A stretch of 64,000 nt of DNA from Halalkalicoccus sp. NIPERK01 (lineage in GTDB: Archaea; Halobacteriota; Halobacteria; Halobacteriales; Halalkalicoccaceae), in the NCBI RefSeq assembly GCF_030287405.1, contig NZ_JASVVV010000003.1, positions 310,001 to 374,000 on the forward strand, in the 5' to 3' direction. Made by a program: the position numbers and the translations under genes. The notes under the pieces were generated by a model, which saw nothing but the letters and a program-made list of their open reading frames with translations, was not told where the DNA came from and searched no databases. Positions 24,096 to 32,898 of the stretch are shown piece after piece. Every line of letters begins with the position of its first letter. The first letter of the stretch is position 1.

Positions 24096-26138
24096 TCACC
24101 GAAGCCGGAGGAACCGCCGGTCGTCCGCGCGTTCCGCGCTCGCCGGGTAGACGACGAGGAAATCCCCCTCGTGAAGCGTCGAGATGCTCTTCGGGAGCGT
24201 TCCCAACTCGGGATGCCAGCCGCGGGTCCCGCGGCGGGCGCTCATGCAGACGACGAGGTCGTCGGGCGACACGTCGTCACGAAGCAGCGCCAACAGCGCC
24301 TTCCAGTCGCTCACGGTCTCGAACCCGACGTCGACCGCCGGCTCGATCCGCTCGACGGCCCGCTCACAGCGTTCGGATTCGCCGACGACGACGCCGCGAA
24401 CCCGCACGCCGATCCGGGTCGCGAGCGTCTTGACCGTGTGAATCGCCTCGGCGAAGCCCGCGTTCCCGTCGATCCCCGGCGGGAGCAGGAGGACGATCCC
24501 TCGGGTGGTGTTGAGCGGCTCGCGGACCCGCGAGACGAGTACCAACTGGCTGGTCCGCCCGAGCACCTGATCGATCACGTCGCCCAGCACCCGCTGACGG
24601 CGCGAGCGCGCGCCGTCCCAGCCGATGACGAACGTCGTGATCCGGTTCTCGACGCCCGCGTTGACGATGCCGGAGGCGACGTTGTACTCGAGTCGGGTCC
24701 GCGTCTCGACGGGCACCTCCGCCCCGGAGGCGTACTCGGCGGCCCGGTCGAGCATCGACTCGGCGCGCGCCACCCGCCGTTCGACGCCCTCGCCGGGTTC
24801 GACGACCGTCAGCACCCGGAGCGCCTCGCCCGAGCGCGGGTCGCGGAGCGCGAACGCGAGGTCGAGCAGCTCCTCGCGGTGTCTCGACCCCGCCGAGAAC
24901 GGTATCAACACCCGCTGGCGCTCCCCGCGGACGGCACCGCGCTCGCCGGCGACCGCCAGCCGTTTTCCGGCCCGTTCGACGACGGCGGGGCTGATCACGC
25001 TGGCGGCGAGGATCATCACCACGACGGCGTTGACCATGTCCCCGTCGAAGCCCTCGATCCCGAGGCGAAAGCCCACGAGGACGATCGCCAGTGCCGCGGC
25101 GGCCTGCCCCAGCGAGAGGCCGAACATCCCCGCGACCTGCTCGCGGTCGAAGCCGTAGAGCCGCCCCGTGAGCCACGCCGCGGCGAACTTCGTGACCAAC
25201 ACGCTCGCGACCAGCACGCTCGCGATCAGGAGCGTCCGCGGGCCCTCGGCGACCGCGCGGACGTCGACGAGCATCCCCACCGAGAGCAGGAAGAAGGGGA
25301 TGAACAGCGCGTTGCCCACGAACTCGATGCGGTTCATCAGCGTCCCGTGTTCGGGGATCAGCCGGTTCAACACGAGCCCCGCCAGAAAGGCGCCGACGAT
25401 GGGCTCGACGCCCGCCACCTCGGCGAGGTACGCACAGACGAACAGGGTGCTCATGACGAAGAGGAACTCGAAGTAGCTCTCCTCATCGACGGTGCGGAAG
25501 AACCACGTCCCGACTCGCGGGACGAGGACCCAGACGCCGGCGAAAAAGAGCGCGAGGCCGATTCCCAAGCGCACCCAGAACGCCGCGTCGAGCGCACCCT
25601 GCGCCGAGGCCGCGACCACCGCGAGCACGAGCAGCGCCAGCGTGTCCGTGAGGATCGTCCCGCCGATGGTCGCGGTCATCGCCTCGTCCGTGACGATTCC
25701 CAGCTTGTTGGCCACCGGGTAGGCCAACAGGGTGTGCGAGGCGAATATCGAGGCGAACAGCGCCGCCGCCGGGATCGAGAGGCCGAGTACGAGCACGCCC
25801 GCGACCGTTCCCACTGCCTGCGGGATCACGAACGAGAGCAGACCGAAGACGACGCTCCGGTCGACGCTCGTCGCGAACTGATCGACGTCGATCTCGAGGC
25901 CCGCGACGAACATGAGGTAGATCAGCCCGACCTCCCCCAGCAGAACGATCGTCTCGCCGCGTTCGAGCACGCCCAGCGCGTTCGGGCCGATCGCCGCCCC
26001 GACGAGGATCACGCCGACGATCCCGGGCAGGCGATAGCGCTGGAAGAAGAGCGGTGCGGCGAGGAAGACGATCATCGCGAGCGCGAAGATCAGTACGGGG
26101 TCCGAGACGGGGAGCCCGGAGACGGCCGGCCGGATCAT
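24096..26138 (-). CDS. CPA2-type cation/H+ antiporter with C-terminal universal-stress domains
   Basis: The 680-residue protein has an N-terminal membrane domain of about twelve spans (PGIVGVILVGAAIGPNALGV, LMFVAGLEIDVDQFATSVDR, FASHTLLAYPVANKLG, GTILTDTLALLVLA) typical of Kef/NapA-type CPA2 antiporters. From about residue 395 it continues as two Usp-like nucleotide-binding domains (QRVLIPFSAGSRHREELL, later TRGIVLLLPPGIDG). It probably exchanges Na+ or K+ for protons, with the cytoplasmic part as a regulator. It is a single-gene unit. Confidence 0.87.
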   Translation of the reverse strand: MIRPAVSGLPVSDPVLIFALAMIVFLAAPLFFQRYRLPGIVGVILVGAAIGPNALGVLERGETIVLLGEVGLIYLMFVAGLEIDVDQFATSVDRSVVFGLLSFVIPQAVGTVAGVLVLGLSIPAAALFASIFASHTLLAYPVANKLGIVTDEAMTATIGGTILTDTLALLVLAVVAASAQGALDAAFWVRLGIGLALFFAGVWVLVPRVGTWFFRTVDEESYFEFLFVMSTLFVCAYLAEVAGVEPIVGAFLAGLVLNRLIPEHGTLMNRIEFVGNALFIPFFLLSVGMLVDVRAVAEGPRTLLIASVLVASVLVTKFAAAWLTGRLYGFDREQVAGMFGLSLGQAAAALAIVLVGFRLGIEGFDGDMVNAVVVMILAASVISPAVVERAGKRLAVAGERGAVRGERQRVLIPFSAGSRHREELLDLAFALRDPRSGEALRVLTVVEPGEGVERRVARAESMLDRAAEYASGAEVPVETRTRLEYNVASGIVNAGVENRITTFVIGWDGARSRRQRVLGDVIDQVLGRTSQLVLVSRVREPLNTTRGIVLLLPPGIDGNAGFAEAIHTVKTLATRIGVRVRGVVVGESERCERAVERIEPAVDVGFETVSDWKALLALLRDDVSPDDLVVCMSARRGTRGWHPELGTLPKSISTLHEGDFLVVYPASAERADDRRFLRLR

Positions 26139-26304
26139 CGCCTCGGCTCTCGACGCGGTCGTCGCCCGACGGCCGCCGCCCGGTCGTCGTCTCTCGATCC
26201 CATCGGCAGGTACCCCGATGGAGTCGGGCCAGCCACATAAACCCGTTCCGTTGTGTTGACACGACCGCCAGCGGTTTCATGCCGGCTCCCGTCTACCCGT
26301 CGGC

Positions 26305-26466
26305 ATGGACAAACGGTCGCTCGCGATCAGCCTCCTCCTGCTCGGCCTCGCGTTCGTAGGCGTGATTCACACGATCGCCGACTTCGCCTACGGCACCGGT
26401 CTCTCGGGGATCGGGATCCCCCTGATCGGAATCGCGCTCGTCGGTCTCGTTCTCGTGAACCGTTAG
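26305..26466 (+). CDS. Small two-span membrane protein
   Basis: The 53-residue product starts MDKRSLAISLLLLGLAFVGV, has a second span near residues 34-51 (GIGIPLIGIALVGLVLVN) and a short polar connection between them. The composition is clearly membrane-protein-like and there is no competing gene on either strand. Function is unknown. It lies between the divergent antiporter gene and the convergent ilvD gene. Confidence 0.6.
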   Translation: MDKRSLAISLLLLGLAFVGVIHTIADFAYGTGLSGIGIPLIGIALVGLVLVNR

Positions 26467-26559
26467 GCCCGCTTCGCACCCTCGCGCCGTGCGTGCCTTT
26501 TCCCTCGATCGACGAATACCCGCACCGAAAACCGATCGGCCGCAGCGATGTTCGACCGG

Positions 26560-28314
26560 TCAGTCCCGCTTCGCACCGGGGTTCGTCACTGCGCCGTTTG
26601 CGGCCGATCCGAACAGCGCGCCGTATTTCGCGAGGACGCCGGTGGTGTACTGGGGTTCGCGTCGCTCCCAGTTCTCGCGGCGTTCTGCTAGCTCGCCGTC
26701 GCTCACGTCGACCGAGAGGGTTCGCTCGCGGATGTCCACGGTCACGATATCGCCCTCTTCGACCAGCGCAATCGGGCCGCCGTCGGCGGCCTCGGGCGCG
26801 ACGTGACCGATCATCGGCCCGCGGGTCGCCCCCGAGAACCGGCCGTCCGTCAGCAGCGCCACGTCCTCTTCGTGGCCCTGGCCGACCACGGCGGCGGTAA
26901 CGCCGAGCATCTCGCGCATGCCGGGCCCGCCGCGAGGCCCCTCGTTGCGGATGACGAGGACGTCGCCCGAGGAGACGTGCCCCTCCTGGACGTACTCCAT
27001 CGCGTCCTCCTCGTTCTCGAACACCCTGGCGGGGCCCTCGTGGTGGAAGGCGTCGTCGCCCGTCACCTTCAGCACCGCGCCATCGGGTGCGAGGTTACCA
27101 GTCAAAATCTTGATCGCGCCCTCCTCCTGGTAGGGCTCGTCGGTGGTGTAGATGAAGTCGGCGTCGACCGCGTCGTCGTCGGGGATCTCGCCTGCGTCCT
27201 CCAGGTGTTCGAGTTCCTCCTCGATGGTGCGTCCGGTGACGGTCATCGCGTCGCCGTGGACGTGGCCCGCTTCGAGCAGGCGACGCATCACCACGGGGAC
27301 GCCGCCCTGTTCCCAGAGGTCCTTCATGACGCGCGTGCCGCCGGGCTGGAGGTTCGCGATCTTGGGCGTTCTCCTGGAGATCTCGTCGAACTCCTCGATG
27401 TCGAGGTCGATCCCGGCCTCGGCGGCCATCGCCAGCAGATGTAACACGGCGTTGGTCGAGCCGCCCATCGCGACCTGCACGGCGATGGCGTTCTCGAAGC
27501 TCTCTTTCGAGAGGATCTCGGAGGGAGTGCGCTCGGCCTCGACACATTCGAGCGCGAGTTCGCCGGCCCGGCGCGCGACCTCGTAGCGCTCGTCGGTCTC
27601 GGCCGGCGCGCCCGCTGATCCCAGCGGCGCGAGCCCGATCGCCTCGCTGATCGAGGCCATCGTGTTTGCGGTGAACATCCCGCCACATGAGCCCGCGCCG
27701 GGGCAGGCCTCGTGTTCCATTTCGACCAGCTCCTCCTCGCTCATCTCGCCGGAGCTCACGGCGCCGACGCCCTCGAAGACGTTTTGTACCGTTATCTCGC
27801 GGCCCTCGTGCTCGCCGGGCATGATCGAGCCGCCGTAGAGGAAGACCGAGGGAAGGTCGGTGCGGATGGCAGCCATCATCATCCCGGGGAGGTTCTTATC
27901 ACAGCCCGCGACCGTCACCAGCGCGTCCATGCGCTCGCCGAACGCCACGAGTTCGACGGAGTCGGCGATGACCTCCCGCGAGATCAGGCTGGCTTTCATG
28001 CCCTCGGTCCCCATCGAGATGGCGTCGGAGATGGTGATCGTCCCGAACTCGATTGGCATCCCCTCGGCGTCGTCGACGCCTTCAATCGCCGCGTCGGCCA
28101 CGTCGTCGAGGTGGACGTTACACGGCGTGATGTCGGCGGCGGGGTTGGCGACCCCGACCATCGGCGAGGACAGATCCTCGTCGTCGTAGCCCATCGCACG
28201 GAACATCGCCCGATGGGGTGCGCGTTCGACCCCCTCGGTCACCTCGCGGCTCGGCAGGTCCTCGCGTTTCTCGCGTCTCTCGCGACGTTGTCGCTGTTGC
28301 GGCGTGTTACTCAT
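26560..28314 (-). CDS. ilvD: Dihydroxy-acid dehydratase (IlvD/Edd family)
   Basis: The 584-residue enzyme dehydrates 2,3-dihydroxy acids in valine/isoleucine synthesis. Iron-sulfur ligands are in [24 protein letters not shown] and [17 protein letters not shown]; the substrate-binding end has [20 protein letters not shown]. The start [19 protein letters not shown] was preferred over a TTG two codons earlier. Sugar-acid dehydratases belong to the same superfamily, and the gene is divergent from a sugar-acid cluster by 75 bases, but length and motifs fit true IlvD best. A TATA-like CTTTTAACCC lies upstream. Confidence 0.88.
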   Translation of the reverse strand: MSNTPQQRQRRERREKREDLPSREVTEGVERAPHRAMFRAMGYDDEDLSSPMVGVANPAADITPCNVHLDDVADAAIEGVDDAEGMPIEFGTITISDAISMGTEGMKASLISREVIADSVELVAFGERMDALVTVAGCDKNLPGMMMAAIRTDLPSVFLYGGSIMPGEHEGREITVQNVFEGVGAVSSGEMSEEELVEMEHEACPGAGSCGGMFTANTMASISEAIGLAPLGSAGAPAETDERYEVARRAGELALECVEAERTPSEILSKESFENAIAVQVAMGGSTNAVLHLLAMAAEAGIDLDIEEFDEISRRTPKIANLQPGGTRVMKDLWEQGGVPVVMRRLLEAGHVHGDAMTVTGRTIEEELEHLEDAGEIPDDDAVDADFIYTTDEPYQEEGAIKILTGNLAPDGAVLKVTGDDAFHHEGPARVFENEEDAMEYVQEGHVSSGDVLVIRNEGPRGGPGMREMLGVTAAVVGQGHEEDVALLTDGRFSGATRGPMIGHVAPEAADGGPIALVEEGDIVTVDIRERTLSVDVSDGELAERRENWERREPQYTTGVLAKYGALFGSAANGAVTNPGAKRD

Positions 28315-28389
28315 ATCCAATCGGCCGGTTCGGAGGGGTTAAAAGCTGCCGATGACGGGTGTTTTCACGATCGGAGATAACGTCCATCC

Positions 28390-29640
28390 ATGGCACGCGT
28401 ACTGGTCGTCGCCGACGACCTCACCGGCGCGACCGACACCGCCCACGCGTTCGCGAAACGGGGGTACGAGACGGCTGTACAGGTCGACCCGGACGGGATA
28501 CCCCCGAACGCGACCGTTCTCGCGGTCAACACCGACTCCCGGTACGCCGGCCCCGGGACGGCCGCCGATCGGGTCGACCAAGCGATCTCGAGAACCGACG
28601 CGTCGATCGTCTACAAGAAGATCGACTCCACCCTCCGTGGAAACGTCGAAAGCGAGGTCGAGGCCGCCATGGACTGCGGGTTCGACCGCGCGCTGTTCGC
28701 GCCCGCTTCGCCCGCCGTCGGCCGGCTCACCGCCTGCGGCTACCACCTCGTGGACGGTCGACTGCTGACCGACACCGAGTACGCCGAGGACCCGAACGGC
28801 CCCACGAACGCCCACCTGCCGGCGCTGTTCGAGGGGTTGGGCCGCCCCGTCGGGCATCTCGGGGTCGAGACGGTCGCAACCGGCTCGAACGCCGTCCGCG
28901 AGGCGCTTGCCAACGACCCTTCGAAGGCGCTCGTCGTCTGTGACGCGACCCACGACCGCCACCTCGCGACGATCGCACGGGCGGGCGGCGAACTCGAGGG
29001 CGCAACGCTCTACGTCGGCAGCGCCGGTCTCGCCGAGTACGTCGCCGTTCCGGGCGACCCCGACGGCGCCTCATCGCACCCGGGTGCCGTCGGCGACGGC
29101 GGCGCGCTCGGGATCGTCGGCAGCGTCAGCGAGCGCTCGTTGGAACAGCTCTCGGCGCTCCCCGAGGAGTGGGTACTCGCGATCGGCCCCGAGGCGCTGC
29201 TCGCCGATCCCGAGGGTGCGGGTCGGGAGGCGGGCCAGCAGGTCGAAAAGCGCCTCGCGGACGGCCAGCACGCCGTCGCCACGGCCGCGCCGGATCGAGC
29301 GGCGGTCGAGCGCACCCTCGAACTCGGTCGGGATCGGGATCTCGACGACGAGGCGATCCGGGCGCGGGTCGCTCGAGCGCTCGCGTATACGGCGCATGCG
29401 AGCATCGAGGACGCGGCTGGACTGTTCGTCACCGGCGGGGAGGTGGCGATGGCGGTTCTCGGCCGACTCGAGGTTCGAGCCCTCTCGCTCTCGGGCGAGG
29501 AGATCGAGGCGGGGGTCCCGGTCGGTCGAATCGACGGCGGGATCGCGGACGGTACGCCGGTCGTCACCAAGGCGGGCGGGTTCGGGAGCAGGGAGACAGC
29601 GGTTAACTGCCTGCGGTCCCTCGGTGGCGACCATGAGTAA
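28390..29640 (+). CDS. Four-carbon acid sugar kinase family protein (DUF1537; D-threonate/D-erythronate kinase-like)
   Basis: The 416-residue protein starts MARVLVVADDLTGATDTAHA, the DUF1537 signature, followed by VYKKIDSTLRGNVESEVEAA, APASPAVGRLTACGYHLVDG, and in the second half LFVTGGEVAMAVLGRL and VVTKAGGFGSRE. Proven relatives phosphorylate D-threonate, D-erythronate or 3-oxo-tetronates with ATP. It overlaps the pdxA-like gene by 8 bases, and kinase plus PdxA is the hallmark pair of D-threonate catabolism, so a 4-phosphotetronate product is likely. Confidence 0.88.
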   Translation: MARVLVVADDLTGATDTAHAFAKRGYETAVQVDPDGIPPNATVLAVNTDSRYAGPGTAADRVDQAISRTDASIVYKKIDSTLRGNVESEVEAAMDCGFDRALFAPASPAVGRLTACGYHLVDGRLLTDTEYAEDPNGPTNAHLPALFEGLGRPVGHLGVETVATGSNAVREALANDPSKALVVCDATHDRHLATIARAGGELEGATLYVGSAGLAEYVAVPGDPDGASSHPGAVGDGGALGIVGSVSERSLEQLSALPEEWVLAIGPEALLADPEGAGREAGQQVEKRLADGQHAVATAAPDRAAVERTLELGRDRDLDDEAIRARVARALAYTAHASIEDAAGLFVTGGEVAMAVLGRLEVRALSLSGEEIEAGVPVGRIDGGIADGTPVVTKAGGFGSRETAVNCLRSLGGDHE

Positions 29641-30658
29641 GCCCACGATCGGAATCACGATGGGCGATCCGGCGGGGATCGGCCCCGAGATCATCGTCAC
29701 GGCGTATCGCGAGCTACGGGAGGCGGCCGATCCGGTGGTGATCGGCGACGCCGGGGTCGTCGAGGCCGCCTGCGAGGTCTGCGGGTCAGCCCTCGGGATC
29801 GAGCGGGTCGACTCGCCCGAGGAGGCCTCGTTCGAGCGCGACCGGATTCCGGTGCTCGATCTGGACAACGTCGACGAGTTGGTGCGGGGCGTCGTCCGCG
29901 AGGCCTACGGGAAAGCGAGTCTCGAGTACATCGAACGCGCGATCGAACTCGCACAGGCGGGCGGGATCGACGCCATCACCACCGCGCCGATCAACAAGCA
30001 GTCGACCGAACTCGCGGGCAGCGAGTACGCGGGCCACACGGGGATGCTCGCCGACTACACGGGTACGGAAAACTACTCGATGATGCTGATCGAGGGCGAT
30101 CTCCGGGTCACGCACGTCAGCACGCACGTTCCCCTCAGGGAAGCCTGCGACCTCGTGAGCGAGGAGGCCGTCCTCGACACCATCCGGGTGACCGACGAGG
30201 CGCTTCGCGAGTTGGGAATCGCGGAGCCGACGATCGCCGTCGCCGGACTGAACCCCCACGCAAGCGACGGGGGACTGCTCGGGTCGGAGGACGGCGCGGA
30301 GATCGAACCCGCCGTCTCGCGCGCCCGCGAGGAGGGAATCGACGTCTTCGGACCGGAATCGCCCGACACGGTCTACGTGCAGGCGGCCCGCGGCGCCGCG
30401 GACTGCGTCGTCTCGATGTACCACGACCAGGGCCACATCCCGATCAAGATGCTCGGCTTCGCCGAGGGCGGGGCGGTCTCGGGCGTGAACGTCACGATCG
30501 GCCTACCGATAATCAGGACGAGCGTCGACCACGGCACCGCCTTCGACATCGCGGGCGAGGGGATCGCCAGCGAGCGGAGCCTATTGGAGGCCGTCGAGGT
30601 CGCGAGCGGGATGGCCGGGAATCGAACCCGGGTTGAAGCGGGAGGTGAGGGGGCGTGA
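29633..30658 (+). CDS. PdxA-family 4-phospho-D-threonate/erythronate dehydrogenase-like enzyme
   Basis: The 341-residue protein carries PTIGITMGDPAGIGPEIIVT, ITTAPINKQSTELAG, YAGHTGMLADYTG, VAGLNPHASDGGLLGSED and YHDQGHIPIKMLGFAEGG, with metal-binding histidines as in PdxA. PdxA proper oxidises 4-phosphohydroxythreonine; PdxA2 relatives oxidise and decarboxylate 4-phospho-D-threonate to dihydroxyacetone phosphate. Position between a DUF1537 kinase and a LarA-like gene points to the catabolic role. The last 15 or so codons include a sequence that on the other strand reads like the 3' end of a tRNA. Confidence 0.87.
   Translation: MSKPTIGITMGDPAGIGPEIIVTAYRELREAADPVVIGDAGVVEAACEVCGSALGIERVDSPEEASFERDRIPVLDLDNVDELVRGVVREAYGKASLEYIERAIELAQAGGIDAITTAPINKQSTELAGSEYAGHTGMLADYTGTENYSMMLIEGDLRVTHVSTHVPLREACDLVSEEAVLDTIRVTDEALRELGIAEPTIAVAGLNPHASDGGLLGSEDGAEIEPAVSRAREEGIDVFGPESPDTVYVQAARGAADCVVSMYHDQGHIPIKMLGFAEGGAVSGVNVTIGLPIIRTSVDHGTAFDIAGEGIASERSLLEAVEVASGMAGNRTRVEAGGEGA
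30608..30631 (-). other. tRNA 3'-end-like fragment inside the pdxA-like gene
   Basis: On the minus strand this reads a perfect T-arm (CCGGG, TTCGATT, CCCGG) followed by CCATCCC, which would be the 3' strand of an acceptor stem. No matching 5' acceptor GGGATGG, D-arm or anticodon arm is present upstream on that strand, so it is a fragment at most. It may be chance within the coding sequence or an integration/recombination scar. Confidence 0.4.
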
Positions 30659-31959
30659 CCCTCGAGTTTCCCGACCGCGAGACGCTTCGCGGCGCGAACG
30701 ACGTCGAACCCGACGACTTGCCCCGGTTCGCGCGCGCGACCCGCGAGCGCGCGGTCGATTCGATTTCCGACGTCGAGGGCGCCGCCCGCGAGGCAGTCTC
30801 TGACCTGCCGCTCGACTCGCTCGATCCCGGCGCGGAAGTCGCGATCACCGCCGGGAGCCGCGGCATCCACGACATGCCCGCACTGCTGGAGGCGGCGGTC
30901 GACGAACTGCGCGAGCGGGGGTTCGAGCCCGCCGTGATCGCCGCGATGGGATCCCACGGCGGGGCGACGGGCGAGGGCCAGCGCGAGACGCTCGAAGCGC
31001 TCGGGATCACCGAGGACCGTCTCGGGTGCGCGATCCACACGTCGATGGATGTCGACGAAATCGGGCGCGATAGTCTGGATCGGCCGGTCTACGTCGCCGA
31101 GGACGCGCTCGCGATGGACGCGGTGATCCTCGCCAACCGGATCAAACCCCACACCGACTTTCACGGACCGGTCGAGAGCGGCCTCTGTAAGATGGCGGTG
31201 ATCGGACTGGGAAAGCACCGCGGCGCCGAGTCGCTGCACAACGCGGGGCTAGCCTCTGATTTCAGCGAGGTGATCCGGGAGCGCGCCGAGTTGATCATCG
31301 AGGAGAGTCCAGTCATCGGGGGAATCGGGCTGATCGAGGACGCCGCCGACAGGGCGGCCCACGTCGAGGGCGTGCCCGCGGATCGCATCCTGGAGCGCGA
31401 ACCAGAACTCCTCGACATCGCCCGCGAGGAGCTTCCGACCCTGCCCGTCGACGACCTCGACGTTCTGATCCTCGACGAGATGGGCAAGGACGTCTCGGGG
31501 ACGGGCATGGACACCAACGTGATCGGCCGGGTGCTCTTTCACGGCGAGGACGAACCCGATTCTCCACGGATTACGCGGATCTACGCGCGCTCGCTCACGC
31601 CCGCCTCCCACGGCAACGGCGTGGGACTGGGGCTGGCCGACTTCGTTCATCGGAGCGTCGTCGACGAACTGGACCTCGGGGACACGTACGTCAACATCGT
31701 CACCAGCGGCGAGACCACGCGGGCGCGCATCCCCCTCGTCGTCCCCGACGACCTGACCGCTCTCGTACTAGCGTGTTCGACCACCGGGGTCGCCGACCCC
31801 GCCGACCTGCGGGTCGCTCGGATCGAGAACACGATGGAGCCCGACGACCTGCTGGTTTCGGAACCCGTCGCCCGCGAGTTGGCGAGCCGCGAGGACGTCT
31901 CGGTCGGCGAACTCGAACCGCTCGGATTCGAGGACGGGAAACTCGAACCTCTCGACTGA
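30655..31959 (+). CDS. LarA-like (DUF2088) hydroxyacid racemase/epimerase family protein
   Basis: The 434-residue soluble protein has AITAGSRGIHDMPALLEAAV near residue 65, AAMGSHGGATGEGQRETLEA near 100, ANRIKPHTDFHGPVESGLCK near 162, MAVIGLGKHRGAESLHNAGL near 182 and DEMGKDVSGTGMDTNV near 275. Histidine and lysine placements resemble the lactate-racemase N-domain family, members of which use a nickel-pincer cofactor to invert C2 of hydroxyacids. The GTG start overlaps the pdxA stop by four bases, so it belongs to the sugar-acid operon and may interconvert C2 epimers such as erythronate and threonate. The cofactor genes larB/larC/larE are not in the window. Confidence 0.7.
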   Translation: MTLEFPDRETLRGANDVEPDDLPRFARATRERAVDSISDVEGAAREAVSDLPLDSLDPGAEVAITAGSRGIHDMPALLEAAVDELRERGFEPAVIAAMGSHGGATGEGQRETLEALGITEDRLGCAIHTSMDVDEIGRDSLDRPVYVAEDALAMDAVILANRIKPHTDFHGPVESGLCKMAVIGLGKHRGAESLHNAGLASDFSEVIRERAELIIEESPVIGGIGLIEDAADRAAHVEGVPADRILEREPELLDIAREELPTLPVDDLDVLILDEMGKDVSGTGMDTNVIGRVLFHGEDEPDSPRITRIYARSLTPASHGNGVGLGLADFVHRSVVDELDLGDTYVNIVTSGETTRARIPLVVPDDLTALVLACSTTGVADPADLRVARIENTMEPDDLLVSEPVARELASREDVSVGELEPLGFEDGKLEPLD

Positions 31960-32010
31960 GGAGTTACCGGGACGGAAACCCCTTTGGGGGTGCTTCCCGG
32001 ATCGACGTGT

Positions 32011-32898
32011 ATGACCGTACCCGACGGTTCGTTCACCGGCGTGCTGTGCCCGATCGTCACCCCCCTCGATGGGGACGGGGTCGACGAGGAGTCGCTCGCA
32101 TCGCTGACCGAGTTCATCCTCGAAAACGGCGTCGACGGCCTCTTTCCCTGCGGCACCACGGGAGAGTTCGCGAGCCTCGCGCCCGAGGATCGAAGCCGCG
32201 TCATCGGGACCGTCGCGGAGGCCGCGGGCGACGCGCCCGTGATCGCCGGCGCGGCGGGCACGAGCGTCCCCGAGACCCTCCAGCGCATCGAGGAGGCCGA
32301 GGCCGCGGGCGCGGACGCGGCGGCCATCGTCGGCCCCTATTTCCACACCGCCAACGACCCGGCCGGCACCGAGCGGTTCTTCGAGGCGATCGCCGACGAG
32401 AGCGCCCTACCGCTGTACCTCTACAACATCCCAATGTACGTCGGGAGCGAGATCCCCGCCGAGACGGTGGGGGCGCTCGCCGAACACGAGTCCGTGCGGG
32501 GGATGAAAGACACCAGCGGCGACCTCTCCTATTTCCTCTCGGTCGACCGCCGGACCCCCGAGGAGTTCGTCCTCTTTCAGGGCTTCGACACCCTCCTTGT
32601 ACCCGCACTGCGGATGGGATCGAACGGCGGCGTCCACGCGCTGGCGAACGTCATCCCCGAGGTCTTCGCCGAACTGCTCGGCTCGGCCGACGGCGAACGC
32701 GGGGCCGAACTCCAGCGCGAGGCGGTCGCGCCGCTGTTCGAACTCTGCGTCGAGTACGGCTTCGCCCCGGCGACGAAGGCCGCGCTGGTCCACCGCGACG
32801 TGATCCCGAGCGACGAGGTTCGGCCGCCGCTGGTCGAACTCAACGACGAGGCGAAGGAGGCGATCGGCGAGGCGGTCGACCGGGCGCTCTCGGTTTAG
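32011..32898 (+). CDS. DapA/NanA-family aldolase-type lyase
   Basis: The 295-residue class-I aldolase-family protein starts MTVPDGSFTGVLCPIVTPLD. It has PCGTTGEFASLAPEDRSRV near residue 46, PLYLYNIPMYVGSE with the conserved tyrosine near 137, and VRGMKDTSGDLSYFL with the Schiff-base lysine near 164. Relatives cleave 2-keto-3-deoxy sugar acids or condense pyruvate; sugar-acid context favours a 2-keto-3-deoxy acid aldolase over dihydrodipicolinate synthase. It follows the LarA-like gene by 51 bases and its stop overlaps that of the convergent permease gene. Confidence 0.82.
   Translation: MTVPDGSFTGVLCPIVTPLDGDGVDEESLASLTEFILENGVDGLFPCGTTGEFASLAPEDRSRVIGTVAEAAGDAPVIAGAAGTSVPETLQRIEEAEAAGADAAAIVGPYFHTANDPAGTERFFEAIADESALPLYLYNIPMYVGSEIPAETVGALAEHESVRGMKDTSGDLSYFLSVDRRTPEEFVLFQGFDTLLVPALRMGSNGGVHALANVIPEVFAELLGSADGERGAELQREAVAPLFELCVEYGFAPATKAALVHRDVIPSDEVRPPLVELNDEAKEAIGEAVDRALSV

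Noticed and set aside
24171-26240. Long plus-strand frame opposite the CPA2 antiporter
   Set aside because: Extremely Arg/Asp/His-rich with no hydrophobic core; a mirror of the transmembrane gene on the other strand.
26560-28314. IlvD as a sugar-acid dehydratase of the neighbouring catabolic cluster
   Set aside because: Length, start and motifs suit branched-chain amino-acid IlvD, and it is divergent from the cluster; the alternative remains open but unsupported.
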